Source: Chitinophaga sp. H8 (GTDB lineage Bacteria; Bacteroidota; Bacteroidia; Chitinophagales; Chitinophagaceae). From it: DNA of 64,000 bases. A program made the translations under genes and the position numbers. Location: assembly GCF_040567655.1 (NCBI RefSeq), contig NZ_JBEXAC010000001.1:1364001-1428000 (forward strand), written 5' to 3'. The first letter of the stretch is position 1; every line of letters starts with the position of its first letter. The notes beneath the pieces were generated by a model. It was not told the DNA's origin. It ran no database searches and worked only from the letters and a program-made list of their open reading frames with translations. This document shows positions 42,839 to 51,268 of this stretch, one piece after another.

Positions 42839-44029
42839 TCAGGCCCGAATCATTCCATGTGGATCAATGACGAACTTTTTGGAGGCTCCTTTATCGAAAT
42901 CGTGATATCCTCTGACCGCATCGTTCAGGGTAATCACTTCCACATTCACGGCATCTGCAATTTTGATTTTATCGTAAAGGATGGCATTCATCAGTTGGCG
43001 GTGGTATTTCATCACCGGGCACTGACCGGTATGTATGGAGTGTGATTTTGCCCAGCCCAGTCCAATGCGGATACTCAGGCTGCCTTTTTTAGCCGCTTCA
43101 TCCACAGCACCAGGATCACCGGTAACATACAGCCCTGGGATACCCAGTTGCCCGCCGGCACGGGTGATATCCATAATAGAATTCAGGACGGTAGCAGGCT
43201 GTTCCACATTACTGTCATGCCCGTGGCCTTTCGCCTCAAATCCAACACAGTCCACCGCACAATCTACTTCCGGAACACCGGTGATCGCAGCAATCTGATC
43301 AGCCAGAGAGGCTTCTTTTTTCAGGTCTATGACCTCGCATCCAAAACTTTTGGCCTGCGCCAGCCTTTCATCGATCATATCCCCCACAATTACAATGGCA
43401 GCACCCAGCAGATGGCAGGAAGCTGCACAGGCCAGGCCTACAGGACCCGCACCTGCCACATAAACAATACTGCCTGGCCCCACGCCAGCAGTTACCGCAC
43501 CATGAAAGCCGGTAGGGAAGATATCTGACAACAAGGTAAGGTCCTTGATTTTTGCCATTGCCTGATCGCTGTCGGGGAATTTCAGCAAATTGAAATCTGC
43601 ATAGGGTACCATCACGTATTCTGCCTGTCCGCCTACCCAGCCTCCCATATCCACATAGCCGTAAGCAGCTCCGGGCCGGGCAGGATTTACATTCAGGCAG
43701 ATGCCGGTTTGCCCTGCCTTACAATTACGGCACCGGCCACAGGCAATATTGAAGGGCACGGATACCAGATCGCCTGTTTTAATGAACTCTACATCCCTTC
43801 CGGCCTCAATGACCAATCCGGTAATCTCATGCCCCAGTATCAGTCCCGCAGGAGCTGTGGTACGTCCGCGTACCATATGCTGATCACTTCCACAAATGTT
43901 GGTGGATACTATTTTCAGGATTACCCCATGCTCGCATTTACGATCACCTAATGCGAGTTTAGGATATTCAATTTCTCTTACTTCTACCACACCTGGTTTT
44001 ATATAGGCAACGCCATGATTTTGACACAT
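42839..44029 (-). CDS. fdhA: Glutathione-independent formaldehyde dehydrogenase
   Basis: 396 residues. It matches Pseudomonas putida formaldehyde dehydrogenase along its length: VVSTNICGSDQHM-type start (here IVSTNICGSDQHMVRGRTT), LGHEITG, SVPFNIACGRCRNCKAGQTGIC (structural zinc), NPARPGAAYGYVDMGGWVGGQAEYVMVPYADFNLLKFPD, GPGSIVYVAGAGPVGLACAAS, EVDCAVDCVGFEAKGHG, GLGWAKSHSIHTGQCPVMKY, KKFVIDPH. It has a tightly bound NAD and oxidises formaldehyde to formate, or dismutates aldehydes, in the cytoplasm. It lies 18 bp after the GlcG/HbpS-like gene on the same strand. Confidence 0.93.
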   Translation of the reverse strand: MCQNHGVAYIKPGVVEVREIEYPKLALGDRKCEHGVILKIVSTNICGSDQHMVRGRTTAPAGLILGHEITGLVIEAGRDVEFIKTGDLVSVPFNIACGRCRNCKAGQTGICLNVNPARPGAAYGYVDMGGWVGGQAEYVMVPYADFNLLKFPDSDQAMAKIKDLTLLSDIFPTGFHGAVTAGVGPGSIVYVAGAGPVGLACAASCHLLGAAIVIVGDMIDERLAQAKSFGCEVIDLKKEASLADQIAAITGVPEVDCAVDCVGFEAKGHGHDSNVEQPATVLNSIMDITRAGGQLGIPGLYVTGDPGAVDEAAKKGSLSIRIGLGWAKSHSIHTGQCPVMKYHRQLMNAILYDKIKIADAVNVEVITLNDAVRGYHDFDKGASKKFVIDPHGMIRA

Positions 44030-44047
44030 CGTATTTGATTTTATGCG

Positions 44048-44449
44048 TTATTTAATACTGTCTGCTCCTGCCTGGGCAACGATATGATCATTTTCTACTG
44101 TATCGCCGGAAACCCCTATTGCCCCAATGATCTCGCCTTTGGCATTTTTAATGACTACGCCGCCAGGGAAAGTGATCAGTCCGCCATTGGAGTGTTCGAT
44201 ATTATAAAGGGAGCCGCCGGGTTGGGATAATTTGCCGATTTCTCCTGTAGGCATATTGAAATACCTGGCGGTACGCGCTTTTTTCTGGGAGATGTCTATA
44301 GACCCCAACCATGCATCATCCATATGTGCAAATGCGACCAGATTGGTGCCCGCATCTACCACCGCAATGTTCATCAGGGTTTTAATCTCTGTGGCTTTGG
44401 CCTTGGCAGCAGCAATTACCGCTTCTGCCTGTTTAAGGGAGATATTCAT
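44048..44449 (-). CDS. GlcG/HbpS family protein
   Basis: 133 residues from ATG 44449 ([19 protein letters not shown]); a longer frame to 44506 adds an unlikely N-terminus. The typical GlcG/HbpS fold is present: [69 protein letters not shown]. Members bind haem or small ligands and sit in operons for glycolate, propanediol or aldehyde metabolism. It is the first gene of a two-gene unit with fdhA and divergent from an AraC regulator. Confidence 0.88.
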   Translation of the reverse strand: MNISLKQAEAVIAAAKAKATEIKTLMNIAVVDAGTNLVAFAHMDDAWLGSIDISQKKARTARYFNMPTGEIGKLSQPGGSLYNIEHSNGGLITFPGGVVIKNAKGEIIGAIGVSGDTVENDHIVAQAGADSIK

Positions 44450-44640
44450 AACTGGATTTTTGGGTGAAGGAATTACCAATATTAGCAATACCCCTGATAG
44501 ATTCATTGAACGATCATCCGAATTGATAGAACAATGCTATTTTTAATTTCCTGACTGCTGCTATGGGAATTAATCGATAAATTTATAGGGTAGATAAAAC
44601 CGGCTGTCCACACTTTTGATCATTATAAAAATGCCCAATA

Positions 44641-45543
44641 ATGAACCAGGTATGCCATCTTGCTCCCATCAATCTGAGTGACACCTCTTCTCTGGATACA
44701 TTGGTGGAACACCGTCGTGTGTTTAATCTCAATCATTGTGAACTGAATATCTTCGAAACACGTCACCGTTGCAGTAATGTAGCATTATCCTACAATGGGC
44801 TGGTAGTGTCCAGTATGATGCGTGGTAAGAAAATCATGTCGTTGTCCGGCGAGGAAGCCTTCTTTTTTTTACCCGGAGAAAGTGTGATTCTTCCCGAAGG
44901 GGTATCTATGAAAGTGGATTTTCCGGAAGCGGATGAAAAACACCCGGTACAATGTGCTACGCTGGCACTCGACTGGGATATGGTAAATAAGAATCTGGCT
45001 TTCCTGAATGAACAATATCCCAATAAAGCTGCCCCATTTGAGTGGAAACTGAATTTCAGTCATTATCATTTTTTTAATAACAAGGAATTAGCCAGCAGCA
45101 TTAATAAGCTCATCAGTATAAGTATGGAAGGAGATCTTGCCAAAGATGCCCTGGCCGATTTGTCCCTGAAGTTTTTATTGCTGAGGATTATACAGACGCA
45201 GAACCTGGTAGCTATTAATGATACTGCCGCCCGTGATCACCGGTTTACACCGGCGCTGCATTATATCAGAGAGCATCTGACACAAAAGATCAGTATTGAT
45301 GCACTGGCCAAAGCATCCTGCATGAGCAAATCTGTTTTCTTCCAGGCGTTTAAAGAACAATTTGGTATTCCTCCCCTGGAATACGTATTGCGGGAAAGGA
45401 TTCAGCAGGCCAAGCGTATCATGGCTGATTCTGCATTGAGTATTACGGATGTTTGTTATCAGGCCGGATTTAATAATCTGAATTACTTTATTAAGCTGTT
45501 TAAACGATTAGAAGGAGTAACCCCCAAAGCATACAGGCAGTAA
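44641..45543 (+). CDS. AraC-family transcription regulator
   Basis: 300 residues. The N-terminal AraC-type sensing domain (about 20-190; GKKIMSLSGEEAFFFLPGESVILPEGVSM) is followed by a C-terminal double helix-turn-helix (about 205-300) with ISIDALAKASCMSKSVFFQAFKEQFGIPPLEYV and ITDVCYQAGFNNLNYFIKLFKRLEGVTPKAYRQ. The layout suggests it controls the divergent glcG-like/fdhA unit. The N-terminal domain resembles the AraC_N type that senses small organic molecules, perhaps an aldehyde. Confidence 0.9.
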   Translation: MNQVCHLAPINLSDTSSLDTLVEHRRVFNLNHCELNIFETRHRCSNVALSYNGLVVSSMMRGKKIMSLSGEEAFFFLPGESVILPEGVSMKVDFPEADEKHPVQCATLALDWDMVNKNLAFLNEQYPNKAAPFEWKLNFSHYHFFNNKELASSINKLISISMEGDLAKDALADLSLKFLLLRIIQTQNLVAINDTAARDHRFTPALHYIREHLTQKISIDALAKASCMSKSVFFQAFKEQFGIPPLEYVLRERIQQAKRIMADSALSITDVCYQAGFNNLNYFIKLFKRLEGVTPKAYRQ

Positions 45544-45624
45544 GTTTTGCCACACACCATTACCATACCCGCTGATCCCGGAAAATGTGTTTACATTTGA
45601 GGCTTATTACCATGTTCCAAGACA

Positions 45625-46320
45625 ATGAATAATATCGTATTACCACGCATACACCAATCGGGATTTGATTTTTTAAATAATCTGAAAGCAAATAATAACC
45701 GAGACTGGTTTAATACAAATAAAACAGTATACCAGGATGAACAGCAACTGATAATAACATTTGCGGATGCGTTATTGGAAAATCTCCGTTCGCATGATCT
45801 GATAGCAACCCTGTCGGGGAAACAGAGCCTGTACCGTATTTACAGGGATACCCGGTTCTCCCATGATAAAACACCCTATAAAACTCACTGGAGCGGTAGC
45901 TTTACCCGTGCTACCAAATCCCGCAGGGGAGGTTATTATTTCCAGATTGAACCGGGTAATACCTTTGTAGCCGGAGGCTTTTGGGCACCTGTTCCGGCAG
46001 ATATGAAACTTATCAGGGATGATATTGCTTTTGATGCCGCCCCGCTCCGGAAAATACTCAACAGCAAATCATTCAAATCCAGGTTTGGCGAATTAAAGGG
46101 AGAGCAATTGAAAACGGCTCCCAAGGGTTTCGGGGCAGACCACGAGGCCATCGATCTGTTGCGCTATAAACAGTACCTGCTTATCAAACACTTTTCAGAC
46201 AAAGAGGTGTTAAGTAAAGACTTTCTGCAAGAGATGAGTTTAACCTTTAAGGAGATGCGTCCTTTCTTCGATTATATGAGTGAAGTACTGACAACCGATA
46301 TTAACGGAGAGGGGCAATAA
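45625..46320 (+). CDS. DUF2461 protein
   Basis: 231 residues, cytoplasmic. DUF2461 signature throughout: FDFLNNLKANNNRDWFNTNK, YRIYRDTRFSHDKTPYKTHWSG, GGYYFQIEPGNTFVAGGFWAP. The function of the family is unknown. It is 81 bp after the AraC gene on the same strand and converges on the second AraC gene (stop codons 4 bp apart). Confidence 0.9.
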   Translation: MNNIVLPRIHQSGFDFLNNLKANNNRDWFNTNKTVYQDEQQLIITFADALLENLRSHDLIATLSGKQSLYRIYRDTRFSHDKTPYKTHWSGSFTRATKSRRGGYYFQIEPGNTFVAGGFWAPVPADMKLIRDDIAFDAAPLRKILNSKSFKSRFGELKGEQLKTAPKGFGADHEAIDLLRYKQYLLIKHFSDKEVLSKDFLQEMSLTFKEMRPFFDYMSEVLTTDINGEGQ

Positions 46321-46324
46321 ACAC

Positions 46325-47152
46325 TTATTGTTTTCTGATCTCCTTGGGATTAATGCCTGCCTGATTTTTCATAAACTTATTAAAATGGCTTAAGTCAGCA
46401 AACCCAAATTCGTGGCTGATTTCTTTCATCAGTGCATTGCTGAATTTTAAACGGTTTTCAATAAGTTTAAACTTATAATCCCCTATGTACTTTTTGAGGG
46501 GAGTGCCCATCTGGTGTTTAAATAAGGCACTCAAGTGATTAGGGGACCTGTTAAAACGTTCTGACAAGGTTTTTAAGCTCAGTGCGGCAGGATCCTGAAT
46601 ATTCAGGTGGATATGATTCATGACACTGATGAGGAGATCCTCCTGCGGTAAATGATCGGGGGCAAGTTGCTGAAATACCTCTCTTTTAATGATAGCAAAG
46701 ACACTGCGGATCAGGTAAAAGATCACTTCATTGGAAGCACCTCCTGTTTCAGTCCATTCCTGCACAATCATATCCATTAAATGCCCAATTTTATCCAGTG
46801 AAGCCGCCGACATTGTCAGGCATGCTCCGTGTGCATTACTGATGCTCAGTAAATGGTCGATCAGCCTGTTCCATTCCTGTTCTGTAGAGGTACCATCAAG
46901 GTAGCGATTGCTGAACTTCAGTACACTGAATGTTGTTTCCAGCGTTATTTTGAAAATATGTGCATCCGCAGGTGCCAGGAGAAACAGACACTTTCCCTGA
47001 TAGGAGGTACGTTGTCCGTTCAGGTCCTGAAAGCCTTTCCCTGCATGGATAAACACCAATTCAAAATGATTGTGGTTATGCACCGGAAATGGCCACTCCC
47101 TGGTAGTGAAGTGGCGAACAAAAAGCGGTTCGTGCTGAATAAAACGCTCCAA
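46325..47152 (-). CDS. AraC-family regulator with N-terminal cupin
   Basis: 275 residues. The start is uncertain: no ATG is near and the frame begins with TTG 47152 (then GERFIQHEP-like sequence; Glu-Arg-Phe follows the start). The N-terminal cupin (WPFPVHNHNHFELVFIHAGKG, about 20-95) binds a ligand such as a sugar. The C-terminal HTH pair (about 180-275) includes SLKTLSERFNRSPNHLSALFKHQMG and MKEISHEFGFADLSHFNKFMKNQAGINPKEIRKQ. It is divergent from the metallophosphoesterase gene. Target genes are unknown. Confidence 0.85.
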   Translation of the reverse strand: MERFIQHEPLFVRHFTTREWPFPVHNHNHFELVFIHAGKGFQDLNGQRTSYQGKCLFLLAPADAHIFKITLETTFSVLKFSNRYLDGTSTEQEWNRLIDHLLSISNAHGACLTMSAASLDKIGHLMDMIVQEWTETGGASNEVIFYLIRSVFAIIKREVFQQLAPDHLPQEDLLISVMNHIHLNIQDPAALSLKTLSERFNRSPNHLSALFKHQMGTPLKKYIGDYKFKLIENRLKFSNALMKEISHEFGFADLSHFNKFMKNQAGINPKEIRKQ

Positions 47153-47236
47153 GGAATGATTTTTTACAAAAGTACCGTTTAAAAGTACAATTTACAGCCC
47201 TTGCCAGGAAGTAGTTTTGTGTCAATATAACAACAT

Positions 47237-47989
47237 ATGAACCGGATAGCCATATTTAGTGATGTGCATGGTAACCTGCCTGCCTTGCAAACTGTACTGA
47301 AGGATATTACAAGTAAAGCAGTGGACCAGGTGTATTGTCTGGGGGATCTGGTAGATTTTGCACCCTGGAATAATGAGGTGATCGCTACGATCCGGGATTT
47401 ACGTATCCCATGCCTGATGGGAAACCATGATGAGCGGATTGCTTATAACTATGACGTAATCCCATTATCCAAACACAGTGCTGAAGAAACAACTGCCAGG
47501 ATAGCAGCTATTCATCATACGAAGCAGACCATTCAAGACGTACATAAAACCTATCTGGCGCACCTGCCTCATCAGATCAGGCTCACCTTTGATATTAAAG
47601 GCAGGAAAACCAATATACTGCTGGTACATGGCAGTACTAACAGTAATCAGGAGTATATCTATGAAAACCATCCACAGGAGGATATTTGCCATATGATGGA
47701 TCAGCACCAGGCAGATGTGTTGATCATGGGACACACGCATATATCTTACGTACGTAGGATCCCTGTTGCAGCTGGCATGCCCGACAGGCTGGTCATCAAT
47801 TGTGGTGCTGTTGGCAGATCTAAGGAAGGCAGTTCCCTGGCTACCTATCTGTTATTAAACATAGATGATGAAGGCATAGGAGCGGAGCTGATCAAACTGG
47901 ATTATCCGGTAGCAGCAACTGTTGCAGGTATTTTGGAGAGCGCAATTCCTGACTTTTATGCAAAGTTCCTCATGGGAGCTATGGTATAA
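47237..47989 (+). CDS. Metallophosphoesterase (YfcE-like)
   Basis: 250 residues without a signal peptide. Calcineurin-like fold with FSDVHGNLPAL, CLGDLVDFAPW, LMGNHDERI, LVHGS and IMGHTHISY, giving all metal ligands. Proteins of this size hydrolyse phosphodiesters or act as serine/threonine phosphatases in the cytoplasm. It is transcribed alone. Confidence 0.88.
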   Translation: MNRIAIFSDVHGNLPALQTVLKDITSKAVDQVYCLGDLVDFAPWNNEVIATIRDLRIPCLMGNHDERIAYNYDVIPLSKHSAEETTARIAAIHHTKQTIQDVHKTYLAHLPHQIRLTFDIKGRKTNILLVHGSTNSNQEYIYENHPQEDICHMMDQHQADVLIMGHTHISYVRRIPVAAGMPDRLVINCGAVGRSKEGSSLATYLLLNIDDEGIGAELIKLDYPVAATVAGILESAIPDFYAKFLMGAMV

Positions 47990-48031
47990 AAAGCAGTTGG
48001 GGTTAGCTCCTGCCGTGAAGGCGGACTGTAA

Positions 48032-49114
48032 TTAAACGCTCAGGTGAAAATTCTTTTCGGCCAAAGTTTTTCCATTGATGATGATTTCAATGCTATGTTT
48101 TCCGGGATAATGCTTGCGGGTAGTAAAATCTTTGAACACTTGTTTTTTGATGATATGCAGGCGCTGATCAGGCAACAGGGTTATTTCCTTTAGTTTGAAC
48201 ACCTTCCGGGATATGCTGCCGGCCGATTTAGGGTAATGGATGGCATAATCAATCACCAGTTTTTGTGGTGCAGCTTTTTCACTCACAATATCAAAGGCAA
48301 ACTGTAATGTTTCTCCTAGCTGAATACGGGATGCAGCTAAGCGGAATTTTTCTATCCGCACTTTTACCCGTTTTTCAAAATTGAAGATGTCCAATGAATC
48401 TTTATGCCCTTTTTTGATCAAAGAACGGCTGGCATGTTTGATGATCCAGGCTGTATGGGGATTGGTGGTGCCCCAGCTTTTCAGCACCCTGATCATGTAA
48501 TCCGGATTGTCTTTGGAGATATCATTTAAGTGGTTGGCCACCGATTTTTTTACGTATACTTCCTCATCCGCTTTTAATTGCTCGATAATATCACGGGTAA
48601 GTGCAGGGTTTTTAATCACTGCATCCAGTTTGAACGACCAGGGCAGGCGTGGCCGGCTCCCTTCTGAGGCCAAACGGCGTACGTGAGGGTTATGATCTTC
48701 CGACCATGTTTTCATTACCCGGAGCACCTTTTCAGGGGCTACTTTCAGGAATTCCCGTATGGCAAATTCTGATGAGCCAAATGTAGTGAAGTATTTCAGC
48801 GCCTCCATAGAAAGTTCAAAATGATCTTTACCGTATCTGCCTACGAAATCCGGAAATACCAGTGCCGTGTATCCTCTTGGTACTTCATTAATGGCCTTGA
48901 AGAGGATCCCTACTGCTTTGGAATAATCTGCCGGCAAATGTTGCTGAAGTACCACTGCGGTATTGCGCAAACGCTCGTTGAGGGATAAGGCATCGAGGTC
49001 CCGGGTAACCTCTTTAATAAACTGTTTTCCGTTAAAGTGTTTGTCAGCATTTTCAAATGCGGTAGCAAATGTGACGTAAAAGCGGTGGTTGAACATTTCC
49101 TTTAATGGCTCCAT
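48032..49114 (-). CDS. AlkD-like DNA alkylation repair protein (HEAT repeats)
   Basis: 360 residues from ATG 49114 (MEPLKEMFNHRFY); an ATG 13 codons upstream lacks homology-like sequence. Repeated helical HEAT units occupy most of the protein (FLKVAPEKVLRVMKTWSEDHNPHVRRLASEGSRPRLPW, DEEVYVKKSVANHLNDISKDNPDYMIRVLKSWG, TAWIIKHASRSLIKKGH). AlkD-type glycosylases excise bulky N3/N7-alkylated bases. The C-terminal 110 residues form an added beta domain (TLQFAFDIVSE, HSIEIIINGKTLAEKNFHL). Confidence 0.85.
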   Translation of the reverse strand: MEPLKEMFNHRFYVTFATAFENADKHFNGKQFIKEVTRDLDALSLNERLRNTAVVLQQHLPADYSKAVGILFKAINEVPRGYTALVFPDFVGRYGKDHFELSMEALKYFTTFGSSEFAIREFLKVAPEKVLRVMKTWSEDHNPHVRRLASEGSRPRLPWSFKLDAVIKNPALTRDIIEQLKADEEVYVKKSVANHLNDISKDNPDYMIRVLKSWGTTNPHTAWIIKHASRSLIKKGHKDSLDIFNFEKRVKVRIEKFRLAASRIQLGETLQFAFDIVSEKAAPQKLVIDYAIHYPKSAGSISRKVFKLKEITLLPDQRLHIIKKQVFKDFTTRKHYPGKHSIEIIINGKTLAEKNFHLSV

Positions 49115-49276
49115 AATGCAGTTAAAGTGCCAAAGGAAAGCATTTTTTTTCAATCAAACAGCCGTGCTTCCAGTTTAATGGTTGCGGTAATAAGGCACCT
49201 CAAAATGGTATAATATAAAAGAAACTCAAAATTATGTAACATTTGGTCCGGCAAATACGCCTATGTTTGCCCTGAA

Positions 49277-49681
49277 ATGAAAAAATTGCTTACACTACTA
49301 CTGGCCATGTTTTACATGGGGTCGTCTACAGGCGCCACTTTTCACATGCATTATTGCATGGAAAAGCTGGTAGATATACAGTTGTGGCATGGAGAAACCG
49401 AAAAGTGCGGCAAGTGTGAAGCAAAGCATGCGCATAATAAGCAATGCACTAAAAAGTGCTGTAAGGACGAGCATAAAACTGTAAAGCTGGAGAAAGACCA
49501 GAAGGTGGCGGAAAATACCGTTCATCTGATGCAGCTGGTGGCAGTTACCATCCCGGTAGCTTTTCCTGTGCTTCAGGATATACAAGCTGTTTCACTCACA
49601 GCTGCGTTTCCTGTCAGCAATGCACCTCCCCGAAGTAGTAAAGTATCCCCCCAAATATTACACTGTACCTTCCGTATCTGA
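49277..49681 (+). CDS. HYC_CC_PP family secreted protein
   Basis: 134 residues with a signal peptide (MKKLLTLLLAMFYMGSSTGA). It shows the three marks of the family: HYCMEKLVD (HYC), KKCCKDEH (CC), and APPRSSK (PP) near the C-terminus, with extra metal-binding residues (HMH, KCGKCEAKHAHNKQC). These proteins precede CusA-type efflux genes in Bacteroidota and probably bind copper or silver in the envelope. It is 5' of the split cusA, 295 bp away. Confidence 0.85.
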   Translation: MKKLLTLLLAMFYMGSSTGATFHMHYCMEKLVDIQLWHGETEKCGKCEAKHAHNKQCTKKCCKDEHKTVKLEKDQKVAENTVHLMQLVAVTIPVAFPVLQDIQAVSLTAAFPVSNAPPRSSKVSPQILHCTFRI

Positions 49682-49976
49682 GCCCCTTGCTCATCAGGCG
49701 TATAACGCTTCGCGCATACATACCATTGTATGATTGATACGCCGCTAATATTCCGTTACATCATTTTTTTTCTGGACAAACCGGGCATTTAGCACCTTGT
49801 TGTTACTAAGTGCGCTCTTGTGCAGTCTGTGCATCGCACCGTGTTTTATTTACCGGTGTTGGCAAAGGGGTAACCGGTTTTCCAGCATACTAAAAAAGGA
49901 GCAACTCCTGCATTATTGAAAAGATATTATGGCCTGGGTAGTATAACGGCTGCTCCCGCCTTTGAAAAGAATATAT
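49682..49976. other. 295-bp gap upstream of cusA-like gene
   Basis: No ORF. It contains GGCGTAT (49697-49703) and ATACGCC (49737-49743) as an inverted pair enclosing a small CATACA/TGTATG hairpin, likely ending the HYC_CC_PP transcript or acting as a leader structure. The remainder is presumably the cus promoter. Confidence 0.45.
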
Positions 49977-51266
49977 ATGGTACATCGCATTATTGAATGG
50001 TCATTACACAACCGCTTTATTGTACTGGTGTTGTCGGCAGTGCTGTTTGCCTGGGGGATTTTTGCGGTAAAGAAAAACCCTATTGATGCTATTCCCGACC
50101 TATCTGAAAACCAGGTCATTGTATTTACGGAATGGATGGGGCGTGGTCCTCAATTGATAGAGGATCAGATTACTTACCCGCTGGTGACCAATTTGCAAGG
50201 TCTTCCGAAGATTAAATACGTGCGAGGCTCTTCCATGTTTGGGATGAGTTTCATCTATGTCATCTTTAATGACGACGTAGATGTGTATTGGGCACGTGAA
50301 AGAGTACTGGAGCGGTTGAGCACCATATCCCGCACGCTGCCTACTGGCGTTGCCCCGCAACTGGGACCGGATGGTACCGGCGTAGGGCATATTTTATGGT
50401 ATACGCTGGATGCTCCCAATATGGACCTGGGAGAGCAGCGGGCACTGCAGGACTGGTACGTAAAGTTTGCCCTGCAGAATGTAGAAGGCGTCAGTGAGAT
50501 TGCATCCTTCGGCGGCTTTCAGAAACAATATCAGATTACAATAGATCCTAACAAACTGTTATACTACCGGTTGTCCGCTGCGGAGGTGATCAATGCCATC
50601 CGTACCAATAACAATGAATCCGGCGGACGGAAGTTTGAGCTGAGTGATATCGGGTATATTATTAAAACATCCGGTTATCTGAAATCTGTAGCCGAGATAG
50701 AGAACATCCCGATTAAAACACAAAACAGTATCCCCATCCGTGTGGCAGACATAGCGGCGGTGCAAATGACGGGAGAGACCCGTTTGGGGATATTTGATCA
50801 GGATGGTGAAGGAGAACGGGTAGGTGGCATCGTGGTGATGCGCTATGGAGAAAATGCTGCAGAGGTAATTGAAAGGGTGAAAGCCAAAATGCAGGAAGTG
50901 GCCAAGGGATTCCCTGAAAAAGTGAAGTTTGACATTGTATACGACAGAGGGGAGCTGATTACGGAAGCCATTGATTCTATCAAAGGTACCCTGATTGAAG
51001 AGATGATCGTGGTGTCTATTGTGGTATTCATTTTTCTTTTCCACTGGCGGAGTGCGCTGAGTATTATCATACAGATTCCCATTACGCTGGCAGCCAGCTT
51101 TATACTGTTAAATGCCTTTGATATTTCTTCCAACATCATGTCGCTTACCGGGATTGCCCTGGCGATAGGGGTGATTGTAGACAATGGGATCATTATGAGC
51201 GAAAATGCTTATAAGCATCTATCGGAACGGTATGCAATATGGGAGGAACAACAAAAAACTAAGTAA
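49977..51266 (+). CDS. cusA: CusA/CzcA-type RND efflux permease, N-terminal half
   Basis: 429 residues from ATG 49977 (MVHRIIEWSLHNRFIVLVLS); an in-frame TTG at 49962 is an alternative. It covers TM1, the first porter/docking half (NPIDAIPDLSENQVIVFTEWMGRGPQLIEDQITYPL, GTGVGHILWYTLD, ASFGGFQKQYQI) and TM2-TM4, including VDNGIIMSENAYKHL with the TM4 Asp used in proton relay. It then ends at TAA 51264 in the cytoplasmic loop between TM4 and TM5. The rest of the pump is the next ORF in another frame, starting 3 bases after this one ends. It exports Cu(I)/Ag(I) in the CusABC complex. Confidence 0.88.
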   Translation: MVHRIIEWSLHNRFIVLVLSAVLFAWGIFAVKKNPIDAIPDLSENQVIVFTEWMGRGPQLIEDQITYPLVTNLQGLPKIKYVRGSSMFGMSFIYVIFNDDVDVYWARERVLERLSTISRTLPTGVAPQLGPDGTGVGHILWYTLDAPNMDLGEQRALQDWYVKFALQNVEGVSEIASFGGFQKQYQITIDPNKLLYYRLSAAEVINAIRTNNNESGGRKFELSDIGYIIKTSGYLKSVAEIENIPIKTQNSIPIRVADIAAVQMTGETRLGIFDQDGEGERVGGIVVMRYGENAAEVIERVKAKMQEVAKGFPEKVKFDIVYDRGELITEAIDSIKGTLIEEMIVVSIVVFIFLFHWRSALSIIIQIPITLAASFILLNAFDISSNIMSLTGIALAIGVIVDNGIIMSENAYKHLSERYAIWEEQQKTK

Positions 51267-51268
51267 CT

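Noticed and set aside
49262..49269. TATGTTTG, a perfect -7 promoter match before the HYC_CC_PP gene
   Set aside because: It ends only 7 bases before the ATG and lacks a well-spaced -33 element, so it would require a leaderless transcript.
51253..51268. Programmed -1 ribosomal frameshift joining the two cusA halves
   Set aside because: The A-run is suggestive, but the -1 frame reaches TAA at 51260-51262 at once, before the second ORF.
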